Part shown: positions 1-11,890 of the stretch, in pieces
Layout: each line of letters begins with the position of its first letter
Position numbering within the stretch: position 1 is the first letter of the stretch
NCBI RefSeq assembly: GCF_018687715.1
Contig: NC_056752.1
Span: 50,190,653 to 50,254,652 of the forward strand
Direction of reading: 5' to 3'
DNA from: Carya illinoinensis
Lineage: Eukaryota; Streptophyta; Magnoliopsida; Fagales; Juglandaceae
DNA length: 64,000 nt
The notes under the pieces: generated by a model
Database searches by the model: none
What the model was told of the DNA's origin: nothing
Seen by the model: the letters and a program-made list of their open reading frames with translations, nothing else
Program-made: the position numbers and the translations under genes

Positions 1-894
1 AACTGCATAGTGATGTATAGAATACATGGGGCCACAACAACTGTGGAGTATGTATTTACACATAGAATACATGGGGCCACAACAACTGTGGAGTATGTAT
101 TTTTAATGTTAAGTCAAGTTTGTGTAGAATACATGGGGCCACAACAACTGTGGAGTATGTATTCACACGTAGAATACATGGGGCCACAACAACTGTGGAG
201 TATGTATTTTTCATGTTAATTCAAGTTTCAGAGCAAGTTCATGCTAAGTCAAGTTTCAGATCAAGTTTATGTCAAGTCAAGTTCAGTTCATGATTCATTT
301 TAAGCTATGTCAATTATGCTATGTTGTATGTTAAGTTATGCTTTAATTACTTATAAATTTGATTATGCATTTATGCTTTTACTGTCATACATGCATCATT
401 AGTCTGTATGGAAGTTTTTTGTTAACTTGCTGAGATTTGTAATCAAATCTCACTGTGGTAGTCCCAACTACCATTCCCCCCGAATGGTAGATCTTATTAC
501 AGGACCTGAAGGAGGATCAGGAGCTGACCAACTAGACACAGTCGACTGAACGACGGTGCGTCGTTAATGTTAATATAGTAGTTAAATTACTACTTGTACG
601 ATGGAGTTGCATCTCCAGTACTTTTGGATCATAACTATTTTGGAATAGTGCTGTGATCTTAGTTATTCAATGGATCTTTATGTATGAAGTATGTTTTAAG
701 TATTGGGATATTTTCAGTTTGGTGCATAGTATTGCTAAAGAAAAAAATTATCCGCTGCGAATATTGCATAATGTTAGATGCATGTTAGGATTATTGCATC
801 TTATATGTCATGAACGGGGGCAGGTAACCTTGTGTTGCATGTCTCGACGCTTCAAATGTCCGTCCGATCCCAAACGGAATTTGGGAGCGTCACA
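1..894 (+). repeat. 5' LTR of the gypsy element (3' part only)
   Basis: Positions 1-894 align without gaps to 8243-9136, ending in the same gcgtcaca. The terminal CA at 893-894 is the usual LTR end and is followed by GGG and the tRNA primer site. The rest of this LTR, about 2.4 kb, lies to the left of the window. Confidence 0.96.
19..208 (+). repeat. Four 39-bp hairpin repeat units in the 5' LTR
   Basis: Near-identical 39-bp units start at 19, 64, 126 and 171 (to within a base). Each can fold on itself: AATACAT pairs with ATGTATT and CCACA pairs with TGTGG around an ACAAC loop. Short unrelated spacers separate them. A fifth unit is visible in the complete LTR on the right. By chance each unit is open in one frame, which gives a repetitive translation that is not a protein. 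Confidence 0.9.
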
Positions 895-897
895 GGG

Positions 898-909
898 TGG
901 TATCAGAGC
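898..909 (+). other. Primer-binding site, initiator tRNA-Met type
   Basis: TGGTATCAGAGC lies three bases after the LTR end. This is the standard plant PBS complementary to the 3' end of initiator tRNA-Met and marks the start of minus-strand DNA synthesis. Confidence 0.93.
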
Positions 910-1062
910 AATACGTCTCTGGGCAGTAAATCCACATGTCCTTAGGAAATGCACCAAATATTAGGTTTAAAATTTAGTTTTCATTAGGCTTGAATTTCTT
1001 AAAGGTATGAGAGGTATTATATGATTGTAATATGTATACTCGTGTGTTACAGGAAGAGAGAA

Positions 1063-2262
1063 ATGACTCATGGTAGAATACCTCAAAACCCTGAAGGTGG
1101 TATCAATCAGGAGAATCATGATTCCCCGATGGATGGAGGATTAGCTGAAGCTGTGCGTATGCTGACTGACGTGCTTAGACATCAGCAACAGCAACAAGTG
1201 ATCGCACCTAGACCCGAAGTTAGGGGTTGTCCATATGAGAAGTTTATGCTTTACCGTTACCCAAATTTTTTTGGTAATGAAGGACCACTGAGAGCCGAGA
1301 AATGGATTATAGATCTCGAGAGAACGTACGAGATTTGTGGATGTCTTGAGGACCAAAAGGTTCTATATGCTGGATACCTATTCCAAGGAGAAGCTGGAAT
1401 ATGGTGGGATACACGTAGGCAACTTCTAGTTAGGGAACTAGGTAGTATGGCTGCATTATCTTGGGAGAGGTTCAAGGAAGAGTTTGACAACAGATTCTTC
1501 CCAGACTCTGTCAAACAATTGAAAGCCCTGGAATTTGCGTCCTTAAAACAAGGTAGTTTGACTGTAGAGCAGTATGCTGCTAAATTCATGGCATTGGGAA
1601 GGTTTGCACCACACTTGATTTCAACTCAAAAGATGCAGGCACAAAAGTTTCAAGCAGGACTTCTGCCTAGAATCCGAAGTCAAGTAGCTTGCCTTAGAAT
1701 AGAGAATTACCAAGAGTTGGTAAATGTAGCGACAATAGCAGAGGCTGAGCAGAAGGAATTGGCAATCCAGAACATGACCGATCGAAAGAGGGCCATGCCA
1801 TTTACTACAAGCAGTAGTGCTGAGAAAAAGAGGCCTTTTTCTAGTCCGGAGAAAGGCAAGGGAATAATGATTGGAGGACAGAAGCCGTCCTTTTATTCAC
1901 CATGCCCTAAGTGTGGTAAGCTTCATTCTGGAGAATGTTACAAGGGATATGGAGTCTGTTACCGATGTGGAAAACCAGGACATATGATTAGAGATTGTCC
2001 TAACGCCAAACAAGGTAGTGGAGCTGGTGATCGCAAGCCAAGGCCCCACATCCCGGCACGAGTGTATGCAGTAACACCCGGTGATTTTGATGTTGACACA
2101 CCTGAAACTGATGAAGCTGGCGTCATGACTGGTATTTTTTTTATTTTTATTTTATTTTATTTTATTTTCTTTCCTTTTAGTATTTATGATGTTGCAGGTA
2201 TTATGAATGTGTTAGAATTAGTATTAATATCGGTGTATATATTTTTTTTTAGGAAGGGTTAA
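1063..2262 (+). CDS. gag: Gag of the gypsy element
   Basis: Structural Gag protein of the element. It has a retrotransposon-gag domain in the first half ([20 protein letters not shown] and [11 protein letters not shown] are typical) and a zinc knuckle [14 protein letters not shown] near residue 305, which binds the element RNA. I chose the ATG at 1063 (MTHGR) because homologous Gags begin just before the same region. An in-frame ATG at 1021 would add 14 residues. A possible splice acceptor (gtgttacag) ends at 1051, so a spliced leader cannot be ruled out. The frame stops at 2260-2262, but its last 44 codons (from 2131) are a low-complexity, T-rich stretch rich in Phe and Ile that does not resemble Gag. 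That stretch is better read as an intron (see 2132-2252). Confidence 0.9.
   Translation: MTHGRIPQNPEGGINQENHDSPMDGGLAEAVRMLTDVLRHQQQQQVIAPRPEVRGCPYEKFMLYRYPNFFGNEGPLRAEKWIIDLERTYEICGCLEDQKVLYAGYLFQGEAGIWWDTRRQLLVRELGSMAALSWERFKEEFDNRFFPDSVKQLKALEFASLKQGSLTVEQYAAKFMALGRFAPHLISTQKMQAQKFQAGLLPRIRSQVACLRIENYQELVNVATIAEAEQKELAIQNMTDRKRAMPFTTSSSAEKKRPFSSPEKGKGIMIGGQKPSFYSPCPKCGKLHSGECYKGYGVCYRCGKPGHMIRDCPNAKQGSGAGDRKPRPHIPARVYAVTPGDFDVDTPETDEAGVMTGIFFIFILFYFIFFPFSIYDVAGIMNVLELVLISVYIFFFRKG
2132..2252 (+). other. Candidate intron at the gag-pol junction
   Basis: A 121-nt, very T-rich segment begins with GT (ACTG|GTATTT) and ends with a strong pyrimidine tract and AG (ATTTTTTTTTTAG|GAAGGG). Its length is 3n+1. 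Removing it completes a glycine codon (G from 2131 plus GA from 2253-2254) and continues in frame into the pol frame just before the protease motif. Without removal, gag ends at 2262 and pol lies in another frame. Alternatives are a +1 frameshift or a T-rich insertion in a dead copy. The intact pol argues against a dead copy. Confidence 0.7.
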
Positions 2263-5200
2263 TTTGTTTAGGTTCTCGGCTTGTGCACTATTCGATTCAG
2301 GTGCGTCGCAGTCCTTTGTGTCTGCAGCGTTTGCACGAATTTGTAGTTTGCAGACTGAATTATTACCACGACGGGTTGTAGTATTAATTCCCGATGGGAA
2401 TACAGTATCTTGTACCCGTTTAGTTAATGATTGTCCGTTAGAGCTAGAAGGAAGGACACTGAAGGCTAACTTGTTAGTATTCGGTCAGATGGAATTCGAC
2501 CTGATTTTGGGGATGGACTGGCTTTTCAAGCACTACGCTAAGATAGACTGTCGGAAACGAGAGGTTGTGTTTGAACCTCCAACTGAAGACAGGATGAGTT
2601 ACGCAGGAACATCAGTTAAGGCCACCCCACCTTTGATCTCGGCGTTGCAAGCTAGGAAGTGTATCGATGATGGAGCCTCAGCGTTTCTATTGATAACTGT
2701 AGAGGAGACAACCAAAACTATAGGAATCCAAGGGATACCTGTGGTTGAAGACTTTCCTGCAGTTTTCGTTGATGAGTTACCTGGTTTACCACCAGATAGA
2801 GAAGTAGAATTCCAAATAGAGTTGGAGCCGGCAACAACTCCGACTCACAAGGCGCCATATCGTATGGCCCCTACCGAGTTGAATGAGCTCAAGCTACAAT
2901 TGGAAGAACTTTTGGAGAAGGGTTTTATCCGCCCTAGTTCTTCGCCGTGGGGAGCACCTGTGTTATTTGTGAAGAAAAAAGATGGATCTATGAGGATGTG
3001 TATAGACTATAGAGAGTTGAATAAGGTGACGATTAAGAATAGATACCCATTACCCAGAATCGATGATTTGTTGGATCAGTTACAAGGAGCAGCAGTGTTT
3101 TCAAAGATTGACCTGAGATCCGGGTATCATCAGCTAAAAGTCAAGGATCAAGATGTGCTGAAAACTGCCTTTAGGACAAGGTATGGCCACTTCGAGTTTT
3201 TAGTGATGCATTTTGGGTTAACCAATGCTCCAGCCGCATTCATGGACATGATGAACAAAATATTCAGACCTTATTTGGATAATTTTGTTGTCGTATTCAT
3301 TGATGACATCTTAATCTACTCTAAGAACAAGGAGGAACACAGACATCATCTAAGCATGGCTTTAACTATACTTAAGGATCAGAAACTTTATGCCAAACTT
3401 AGTAAGTGTGAGTTCTGGCTGGAAGAAGTAAAATTTCTAGGTCATGTGATCTCTAGTAGAGGAGTAGCAGTAGACCCGAGCAAGATTGAAGCTGTAACGA
3501 ACTGGCAGAGACCGACCAGTGTGCATGAGATCCGAAGTTTCTTAGGACTGGCTGGTTACTATAGGAGATTTGTGGAAGGATTCTCCCGTTTGTCTGGACC
3601 ACTTACCGCCCTAACTAAGAAAAATGTGAAATTTACTTGGAATGATAAGTGCGAAACAAGTTTTCTTGAGTTGAAGAAAAGACTTACCACTGCACCGGTA
3701 CTTACACTGCCGGAACCTCTTAAATCTTTTGTAGTATATAGCGATGCATCTAAGGCAGGACTCGGATGTGTGCTAATGCAAGAAGGGAAAGTGGTTGCTT
3801 ATGCTTCACGACAACTGAAGAATCACGAACAGAATTATCCTACTCATGATTTGGAATTAGCTGCAGTAGTTTTTGCTCTTAAAATTTGGAGACATTATTT
3901 GTATGGCGAGAAGTGTGAAGTCTTCACAGATCACAAAAGCCTAAAGTACCTGTTTGAGCAGAAGAATCTTAACATGAGGCAAAGAAGATGGCTGGAATTA
4001 ATCAGCGACTATCAGTGCGACATCAAGTATCATCCTGGAAAGGCCAACGTGGTAGCTGATGCTTTAAGCCGCAAGAGCAGACAAGAAGCTTCATCAGTTC
4101 CTTCATCAGAAGTAAATTCCCTCTTATGTAGTATGAGAAAACTGTTGATTAGAAACCGTAGTCAGGAAATCATGTTGACTACAATCCAAGAATTCATTCC
4201 ATTGGACTGGGAAGAACTGAAAGACCGTCAAAAGAAGGACAGTAAACTTGCAGAAGTTGTAAAAAAGATCGAAAAGTCAAAAGGACCAGTGGACTTTAGC
4301 CTCAGAGAGGATGGGACTCTGTATTACAAGGACCGAAGAGTCATTCCAGCAGATGAAGAGTTAAAGGAAAAAGTACTAAAGGAAGCTCATAACACACCTT
4401 ACACTGCTCATCCTGGTAGTACAAAAATGTATCAGGATTTGAAACAGTCTTTTTGGTGGGAAGGAATGAAGAAGGACGTAGCAGAATTTGTGAACAAATG
4501 TTCTGTCTGTAGATTAGTAAAAGCAGAGCACCAAAAGCCAGCCGGTAAATTGCAATCATTGCCAATCCCAGAATGGAAATGGGAGGATATTTCCATGGAT
4601 TTTATAGTAGGCTTTCCAAGAACCTCAGCCGGAAATAATACTATCTGGGTAATAGTTGATCGTCTGACAAAAAGTGCTCACTTCATACCCATTAAGAATA
4701 CAGATTCTCTAGAAAGATTGACGAGAATTTATATAGCAGAGATTGTCAGATTGCATGGAGTGCCTAAGACGATCGTATCAGATAGAGACCCTCGTTTTAC
4801 GTCACGCTTCTGGAAAAGTTTACAAGAATCGATGGGCTCTAGTATGAGGTTTAGTAGTGCATACCACCCACAAACAGATGGACAGACAGAAAGGACGATT
4901 CAAACTTTGGAAGATATGCTAAGAGCCTGTGTTTTGGATTACGAAGGGAATTGGGAGAAACAATTACCTTTGGTAGAATTTGCTTATAACAATAGTTTCC
5001 AGGCCACTATTCAAATGGCACCATATGAAGCCTTGTATGGTAGAAAGTGTAGATCACCTCTGTACTGGGATGAAGTAGGGGAAAGCAAAGTAGTTGGACC
5101 AGAAGTCTTACAAGAGATTAAGGACCAAGTACACTTGATTAAAGAAAGGATGAAAACAGCACAGAGTCGACAGAAGAGCTACGCTGATAATCGAAGGAGG

Positions 5201-5641
5201 AGCATAGATTTTAAAGTTGGAGATTGGGTCTATGTGAAGGTATCTCCTATGAGAGGAGTAAGTCGTTTCGGAGTGAAAAACAAGTTAAGTCCGAGATATG
5301 TGGGACCCTATGAGATAGTGGAGAAAGTGGGAGTAGTTGCATATCGTTTGGAATTGCCAACTGAGTTCCATGGAATTCATAATGTTTTCCACGTGTCTTC
5401 TTTGAAAAAGAGTTTTGGGAATCAGACACCAATGATAGTGGATCCTGACAGCATACCTTTACAACCCAACTTGACCTATGAAGAGAAGCCAATGCAAATT
5501 CTTGACTGGAAAGATAAAGAGTTGCGGAACCGTAAGATCCCATTGGTCAAAGTACTTTGGCAAAATCATAATATTCAAGAGGCGACTTGGGAGAAGGAAG
5601 TTGATATGCGAGCCAAGTACCCCCAGTTGTTTGACATCTAA
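2253..5641 (+). CDS. pol: Pol polyprotein (protease, RT, RNase H, integrase, chromodomain)
   Basis: Enzymes that copy and integrate the element. Domains in order are the aspartic protease (ALFDSGAS near the start), reverse transcriptase ([15 protein letters not shown] and the catalytic FIDDILIYS), RNase H ([25 protein letters not shown]), an integrase HHCC zinc finger (H-H pair, then CSVCR), the integrase catalytic core ([25 protein letters not shown]) and a C-terminal chromodomain-like segment ([15 protein letters not shown]). About 1,128 codons run with no stop. There is no good ATG at the beginning, which fits expression as a Gag-Pol fusion. The chromodomain is known in chromoviruses to steer integration towards certain chromatin. 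All catalytic motifs look intact, so the copy may still be functional (inference). Confidence 0.95.
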
Positions 5642-5825
5642 ATTCAGTCTTGCAGAGTTGTTTTGGGATTTTGCTTAATTGATACTTTGTGGTTCACTTG
5701 TACGGGACTGACAATATCAGACGTTGTACTTCGTTATTCGAATATCAATAAAGTATATGTGTTTCCTTAACTTTTGAATTGTTATTTCTTACTTACTTCG
5801 ATTTCGAGGACGAAATCTTTTTTTT

Positions 5826-5837
5826 AGGAGGGGAGAT
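5826..5837 (+). other. Polypurine tract
   Basis: AGGAGGGGAGA followed by T lies directly before the TGTAACAG start of the 3' LTR. It is the plus-strand primer site for reverse transcription. Confidence 0.88.
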
Positions 5838-8800
5838 TGTAACAGCCCGCTAGAAATTCAATTGTGAAATTTCTATTAACTTTAGGAATCTCGTGAAAAA
5901 CCCATAAGTTTTCACGAATCCATTAATCGTATAGGTTTTTTGTCTAACTACATAGTTAGTGTTATTATTTACTATGGTATTAGAAGTGTATTTTTGATTA
6001 TTGGAGATAGTTAGAAGTGTCAAAATGTATTATGGTTTGTGCCATTAGACTCGGAGGGTTATTTAAAGTCTTATGGCGCAATAACATTTTTTCATATTTT
6101 CGGACAAAATGTCTGTTCAAAATTGTAAATATTATTGGATAAAAAGAAATATCTTGAGGTAATTTTCGTGAATATTATTGGGTAAAAATATTTTGAGTTG
6201 ATTTTTATAGATATTATTAGATAAAAATATCTTAAGTTGATTTTTGTAGATATTATTGGATAGAATATTATGAGATAATCTTTTATAGATATTTTGGGTA
6301 GGAGAAAACCACACTTAACTCTCAACTCCAGCCTTATCACCTCCCTAATCTCGTCCATAAATGTGTCCAGCCATCACCCATGAACTTATCTTCAATAACT
6401 CCTTCTAATAAAAGATTATCAAACACTCTCTCTCGGACAGATTTTAGGAGATCTTTTGCATGCCCATTTCGAAGTTGTTGTAAGTGTTTTATCATAAAGT
6501 CTACTTCATATAAGTTGTTCCTTTTTGAGTCTAGTTTACATGGATATCTTATTTGCCCCATTTGAAGATCATTTGGTCAGTCAAATATTGTGTAAACTAT
6601 AGAAAGGTCATTCTGGGAGATAAACTGGAGAATATGATATAGTTTGGAGTTTTTGACCAAGCTAATGGATAGATATTGGTCCGAAATTTTTATGGAGTAT
6701 TGTTAACATGTATATGTGACTATTGGTTGAGGATTTTTGCATGATTAAAGGTTTTGATGAAAGATGTTCTTAGATTTAGAAACTTAGAAACTGGAAGAGG
6801 AAAAACAGTTTCTGTTTTGAGAAAGTTTAACTCTTTGGTGGTCTAAACCTATTCTAATGACTTTGATAATTTTATTGGAGGATCCTAAACATCTTATATA
6901 CATGTTATATTATTATTTTGAAGATATTTGATGTTAGTTTCAAAGATATGAAATTTTATGCAAAGAGATATTCAAATAAGTCAAAGTGTGGATATTCTTG
7001 GCTAAATTTATGTTTTGGTTAATTTCTAACCATATGATCTTGAATTAGAAGCTTATATATGTTTTAGGACATCTTTTTAAACCATATGATGGTTTGGTTT
7101 GAAGATCATATATTTATAAGTCATAGATCAAGAGATTTATCAAAACTAGTTGAGGGAAAAGTTTATGTTTTTGGACTAAGTGTAAAACCAAAAACTCCAA
7201 ATGTTATTTTGTGATTTTGGTGACTTTAGTTTGATGATTTAAAGCATGGTTGATGTTAGGATGATATTATGAATATGTTAGAAGTAAGATTTGATTTTTG
7301 AAATTCTTGGAGATGTTTTGATTTAAGGTCAAAACTTGTGATTCAAGTGCTTGGATCTTTTTACAAAAAAGTTTGGTGTTGATTATTAGTTTTTTCTGAA
7401 TGGATGTTTTAAGTATGGTTTTGAACTTAGGATTGGAAGATGTTTGTTGCAAAATTTTGGTTTAAGCATGAGTTTTGAAGTTGGAAGGAATTGCAACAAA
7501 AATAAAGGGAAATGGCCTATGCATGTTTCGACCATAGTGTGTTCTTCATAGTTGTGTTTTGTTTTAAATTTTTCTGAGTTGATATTTAAGTTTAGGACAA
7601 GATTTACATGAGGAATGTAAATTTTAGAAACTTTTGGAGTTAGTATGCAAAATCCTTAAGTTATGGGTAAAACGGTCATTTTCCCACATGTAGAGAGTAA
7701 AATGAAAATTTTACTCTTTAAGTTAGTATTTTCCATATTTCAAATTATTAGTGATTTAGTTCTAACTTTTAGAATCACTAATTACAGTTCCTCGTGATCG
7801 CACTTGAAGTTTTATAAGAAACGCGGAGATCGAGGTAAGTTAGCTTTTAACTTACTAGCAGTCTACTGTGTATGTGTGCTAAGTAAAAGAATTACAGTGT
7901 ATGTATGTATGTTATCATATATGTCATGCTATGCCAAGTTATCATGTAATTGTCTATTATACAGAATTTATTCTGTCATCAATTTTTATCTGTTGCACAA
8001 TATATTCTGTCATGTATTACTATACATTACAAATATGTCATGCTAAATATGTTGTTTGTTATATGTTATGCCATGTTACGAAATGTTACTATCTCAAGTT
8101 GGTTATGTATTTCAAATTATGTTCAAGTCACGTTATGTTACGTCAGGCCTTCAGTCCTTTCATATTCCAGTCACGTTTCATCTTGAGTATATTCAGTTTA
8201 TGTAGAATACATGGGGCCACAACAACTGTGGAGTATGTATTTAACTACATAGTGATGTATAGAATACATGGGGCCACAACAACTGTGGAGTATGTATTTA
8301 CACATAGAATACATGGGGCCACAACAACTATGGAGTATGTATTTTTAATGTTAAGTCAAGTTTGTGTAGAATACATGGGGCCACAACAACTGTGGAGTAT
8401 GTATTCACACGTAGAATACATGGGGCCACAACAACTGTGGAGTATGTATTTTTCATGTTAATTCAAGTTTCAGAGCAAGTTCATGCTAAGTCAAGTTTCA
8501 GATCAAGTTTATGTCAAGTCAAGTTCAGTTCATGATTCATTTTAAGCTATGTCAATTATGCTATGTTGTACGTTAAGTTATGCTTTAATTACTTATAAAT
8601 TTGATTATGCATTTATGCTTTTACTGTCATACATGCATCATTAGTCTGTATGGAAGTTTTTTGTTAACTTGCTGAGATTTGTAATCAAATCTCACTGTGG
8701 TAGTCCCAACTACCATTCCCCCCGAATGGTAGATCTTATTACAGGACCTGAAGGAGGATCAGGAGCTGACCAACTAGACACAGTCGACTGAACGACGGTG

Positions 8801-9136
8801 CGTCGTTAATGTTAATATAGTAGTTAAATTACTACTTGTACGATGGAGTTGCATCTCCAGTACTTTTGGATCATAACTATTTTGGAATAGTGCTGTGATC
8901 TTAGTTATTCAATGGATCTTTATGTATGAAGTATGTTTTAAGTATTGGGATATTTTTAGTTTGGTGCATAGTATTGCTAAAGAAAAAAATTATCCGCTGC
9001 GAATATTGCATAATGTTAGATGCATGTTAGGATTATTGCATCTTATATGTCATGAACGGGGGCAGGTAACCTTGTGTTGCATGTCTCGACGCTTCAAATG
9101 TCCGTCCGATCCCAAACGGAATTTGGGAGCGTCACA
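5838..9136 (+). repeat. 3' LTR of the gypsy element, complete (3,299 bp)
   Basis: It starts TGTAACAGCCCG after the polypurine tract and ends GCGTCACA. Its last 894 bp match the start of the window. It is mostly AT-rich with no supportable gene. Short open frames inside it (for example near 6.1-6.5, 7.3 and 7.8-8.4 kb) are chance. It holds the hairpin array at 8204-8451. Confidence 0.95.
8204..8451 (+). repeat. Five 39-bp hairpin repeat units in the 3' LTR
   Basis: Units start at 8204, 8261, 8306, 8368 and 8413. Each contains the self-complementary pairs AATACAT/ATGTATT and CCACA/TGTGG. Spacing alternates 57, 45, 62 and 45 bp, which suggests duplication of two-unit blocks. The third unit has one change in its stem (ACTATGG instead of ACTGTGG) that the left LTR copy lacks. 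The array lies about 0.7-0.9 kb before the LTR end. Its role is unknown. Confidence 0.9.
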
Positions 9137-11396
9137 CCACCTTTTGTGAATCACCAGGTGTTTCGCTATCATGGCTGTATTCACTGGAATCTCTATGCTT
9201 ATGTGACTTAAGCATCTCAGATTTGTTAAAGGTAACATCTCTACTGATGATCACCTTTTTAGACTCTATGCACCAAAGTCTATACCCTTTTACACCAGTA
9301 CTAAAGCCCAAGAATTTTGCTTTCTTGGCTCTAGGATCAAGCTTACTCTCTTTAGCGTGATAGTAAGCAGGACATCCGAAAACGTGTAAAGAGTTATAAT
9401 CAGTAGCATGTTGTACATCTCCACATTTCAGTGGGTGTCTTCCCGTCATTGGCAGATGCGGGTAGTCGGTTGATGAGGTGGCAGGCATATGTTACAGCTT
9501 CAGCCCAAAATTGTTTACTGAATCCAGCATCCAACAACATACATCGCACTTTCTCTAGTAAAGTACGATTCATTCGTTCTGCCACACCATTCTGCTGCGG
9601 CGTACCTCGTACTGTGAAGTGTCTGACAATTCCCTCTCTCCGGCATACTTCCATGAAGGGGTCTGAAGTGTACTCACCTCCATTATCAGATCTAAGCCGC
9701 TTGATCTTCCTGCCGGTCTGAGTCTCAACCATTTTCTTCCAATCAAGGAAGATTTGCAGCACTTCATCTTTATTCTTTATCGTATATACCCACACACGAC
9801 GAGAATAATCATCTACAAAAGTTACAAACCAATGTTTACCTCCCAAAGATGCATTTTGGGTAGGTCCCCAAACATCAGAGTGCACATAGTCAAGTATTCC
9901 CTGTGTATTGTGTACTGCGGTTCCAAACTTGATCCGCCTCTGCTTCCCCAATACACAATGCTCACAGAAAGACAGTTTACAAGTCTTGGCACCTTTGAGT
10001 AAGCATTGCTTCACCAGTGTTTGCAAAACTTTTTCTCCTGCGTGTCCCATACGCATATGCCACAGACTGGAGGTGTCATCATCAGTCTCATCTAGCTTCT
10101 CACAGCCTGTGGAAGCTCTTCCAGCAACAGTACTTCCTTGCAAGAAGTACAAGTTTCCTCGCCTCAAACCCTTCATAGCCACCTGAACTCCCATTAGTAC
10201 TTTGAGAGTTCTATCTTCAATGGTGATTCTGAATCCATTTGAATCCAGAGCTCCCAGTGAGATGAGATTCTTTCGCAAGTCCGGAACATACCGAACTTCT
10301 GTTAGAGTCTTGACGCTGCCATCGTGCAGCTTTAACCGAATGCTACCCATTCCCTGAGTCTTACAGGCACTGTCATTGCCCATAAGTACTGCTCCACCTT
10401 CAATCTTTGTGAAGTCAGTAAACCAGTCCCGATTGGGACACATGTGATAGGTACATCCGGAATCCATAATCCATTCATCGGAATGACAAATGGATGATGA
10501 ACTTATCAAGGAAAAATCTGAATCATCATCTCTGTCCACGACATTGGCTGTGGTGGGTTGATTCTGCTGTTGTCCCTTCAGCTTGGGACAATCCTTCTTC
10601 CAGTGTCCTTTGTTGTGACAAAAGGAACACTCGTCTCTGGCGAGCTTTCTTCCGACTGATGAATCACGTGATGTGGCTCGGGTTTTCGATTGAAAACCTT
10701 TCTTCTTTTCGGGATACCTTGACTGGGGTCTTCCTCTTGCTGTTGGCGCTTCACTTGATGTATCTTGTTGTACATGTTTATCTTTTCTCCGGTACTCATT
10801 GCTAATTAAAGAGCTAGATACATCTTCAAAACTAATCTTTTCCTTCTCATACAATAGAGTAGTAATCAAATGCTCATATGTATCAGGCAAGGAATTTAGC
10901 AAAAGTAAAGCTTTATCTTCATCTTCGATTTTAACATCTAAATTTAAAAATCAGCAAGAATTTGGTTGTAACTATTCAGATGTTCAGTCATTGAAATACC
11001 TTCACGAAATTGGAATCTGAAAAGCTTATTCTTCAAGTGCAAACGGCTCTAAATGCTCTTCTTCATGAACTTATCCTCCAATTTCTGCCAAAGTACCCTA
11101 GCATCTGTCTCTCTCATGACAAAATACTTTTGTTCTTTGGTAAGGCATAACCGGATTGTACTACAAGCTTGAGTATTAAGCTTCTTCCAACCCTAATCAG
11201 TCATATCGTCTGGCTTTTCTTCCAACGCAATATCTAACTCTTGTTGGATCAAAACGTCCATGACTTCACACTGCCACATGCCGAAGTTGCTTGTTCCATC
11301 GAACTTTTCAACTTCAAACTTGGCATTTGACACGGTGGACCGACGTCCAGAGCTACTGGCATTTTCAGAGCCCCTATCTTTTCCAGATCTTTCCAT
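9137..11396 (-). pseudogene. Broken copia gag-pol polyprotein
   Basis: Gag begins at the ATG at 11396 (MERSGKDRG, then KFDGTSNFGMW, typical of copia Gag). It is broken by a TAG about 11,195, a second TAG about 11,050 and a frame change about 10,945. The frame is then open through a zinc knuckle (CSFCHNKGHWKKDC), the protease motif (DSGCTYHM), the integrase zinc finger (HMRMGH with CEHC) and the integrase core (HSDVWGP, RSDNGGEY, PQQNGVAER). Another frame change lies near 9,440. The integrase C-terminal part (FGCPAYYH, GYRLWC) continues to 9137, where the gypsy element cuts it. The family looks close to Tork/Tnt1 (inference). Confidence 0.92.
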
Positions 11397-11890
11397 TTGA
11401 ATTTAGAAAATTTAGACACAAAATTTCAAAATTCTAACCGTACAGATGAGTCCGGAATGATCCAAATAGTCGGAAAGCACTATTTGATCGTTGAAATCGG
11501 ACTCCAAATGGCTTAGATCAAGCCCAAAGTGGATCTGAAAACGAACGGTTCTGATTGTCTGGCGCGTGAGATGCACGCGCTGTGTAGGGCTCCTCCAGTG
11601 TTCGTTTTCGATGCCGTTTGCGGCAACGGATCTATCTTGACGAGAGGAACGTTGTGGTGTGATCAAAGATTGATTTCGATCAACTGCAATTTTCTGGGTA
11701 GCACGAACCGAAGCTCTGATGAATTTTTACCGTAGAAATGAATAGTACCTTACTAAGTCAGTTCCCAGGAAAGATTGGAAGGTCACAATAGACACACTTA
11801 AAATTTCCAATCTCCTAGATAGAACCTCCTTAGACTGTACGTATCCACACTACCACACCAAAACTCCACCCCACAAAAAGAACCTAATTG

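Larger units (their letters stand above)
1..9136 (+). mobile_element. Ty3/gypsy chromovirus (Tekay-like) LTR retrotransposon, left end outside window
   Basis: An LTR retrotransposon with the order partial 5' LTR, primer-binding site, gag, protease, reverse transcriptase, RNase H, integrase, chromodomain, polypurine tract, full 3' LTR. Domain order and the C-terminal chromodomain place it among plant chromoviruses. The 3.3 kb LTRs and chromodomain style suggest the Tekay/Del clade (inference). The visible 894 bp of the 5' LTR match the end of the 3' LTR with only four differences, all transitions (positions 5, 89, 329 and 715), so the insertion is recent. The pol frame has no internal stop. 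The element is inserted in the coding part of a copia element. The base after the right LTR starts the copia sequence (ccacc), so a 5-bp target duplication is possible, but the left flank is not in the window. Confidence 0.95.

Noticed and set aside
10..219. Open frame encoding repeated RIHGATTTVEYVF
   Set aside because: It is a by-product of the 39-bp hairpin units and has no start context, no homologue known to me and no matching gene structure.
2100..2300. +1 programmed frameshift between gag and pol
   Set aside because: It is possible, but the block has exact GT-AG ends and a splice-like pyrimidine tract, and splicing joins the domains without the Phe/Ile-rich stretch. I kept splicing as the first hypothesis.
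5247..5543. Antisense frames inside pol and other genes
   Set aside because: They are shadows of strongly supported coding regions on the other strand.
8204..8451. Evenly sized 39-bp repeats with short spacers look like a CRISPR array
   Set aside because: They lie inside a plant LTR, are present in both LTRs of one element, have duplicated spacers, and there are no cas genes. They are LTR subrepeats.
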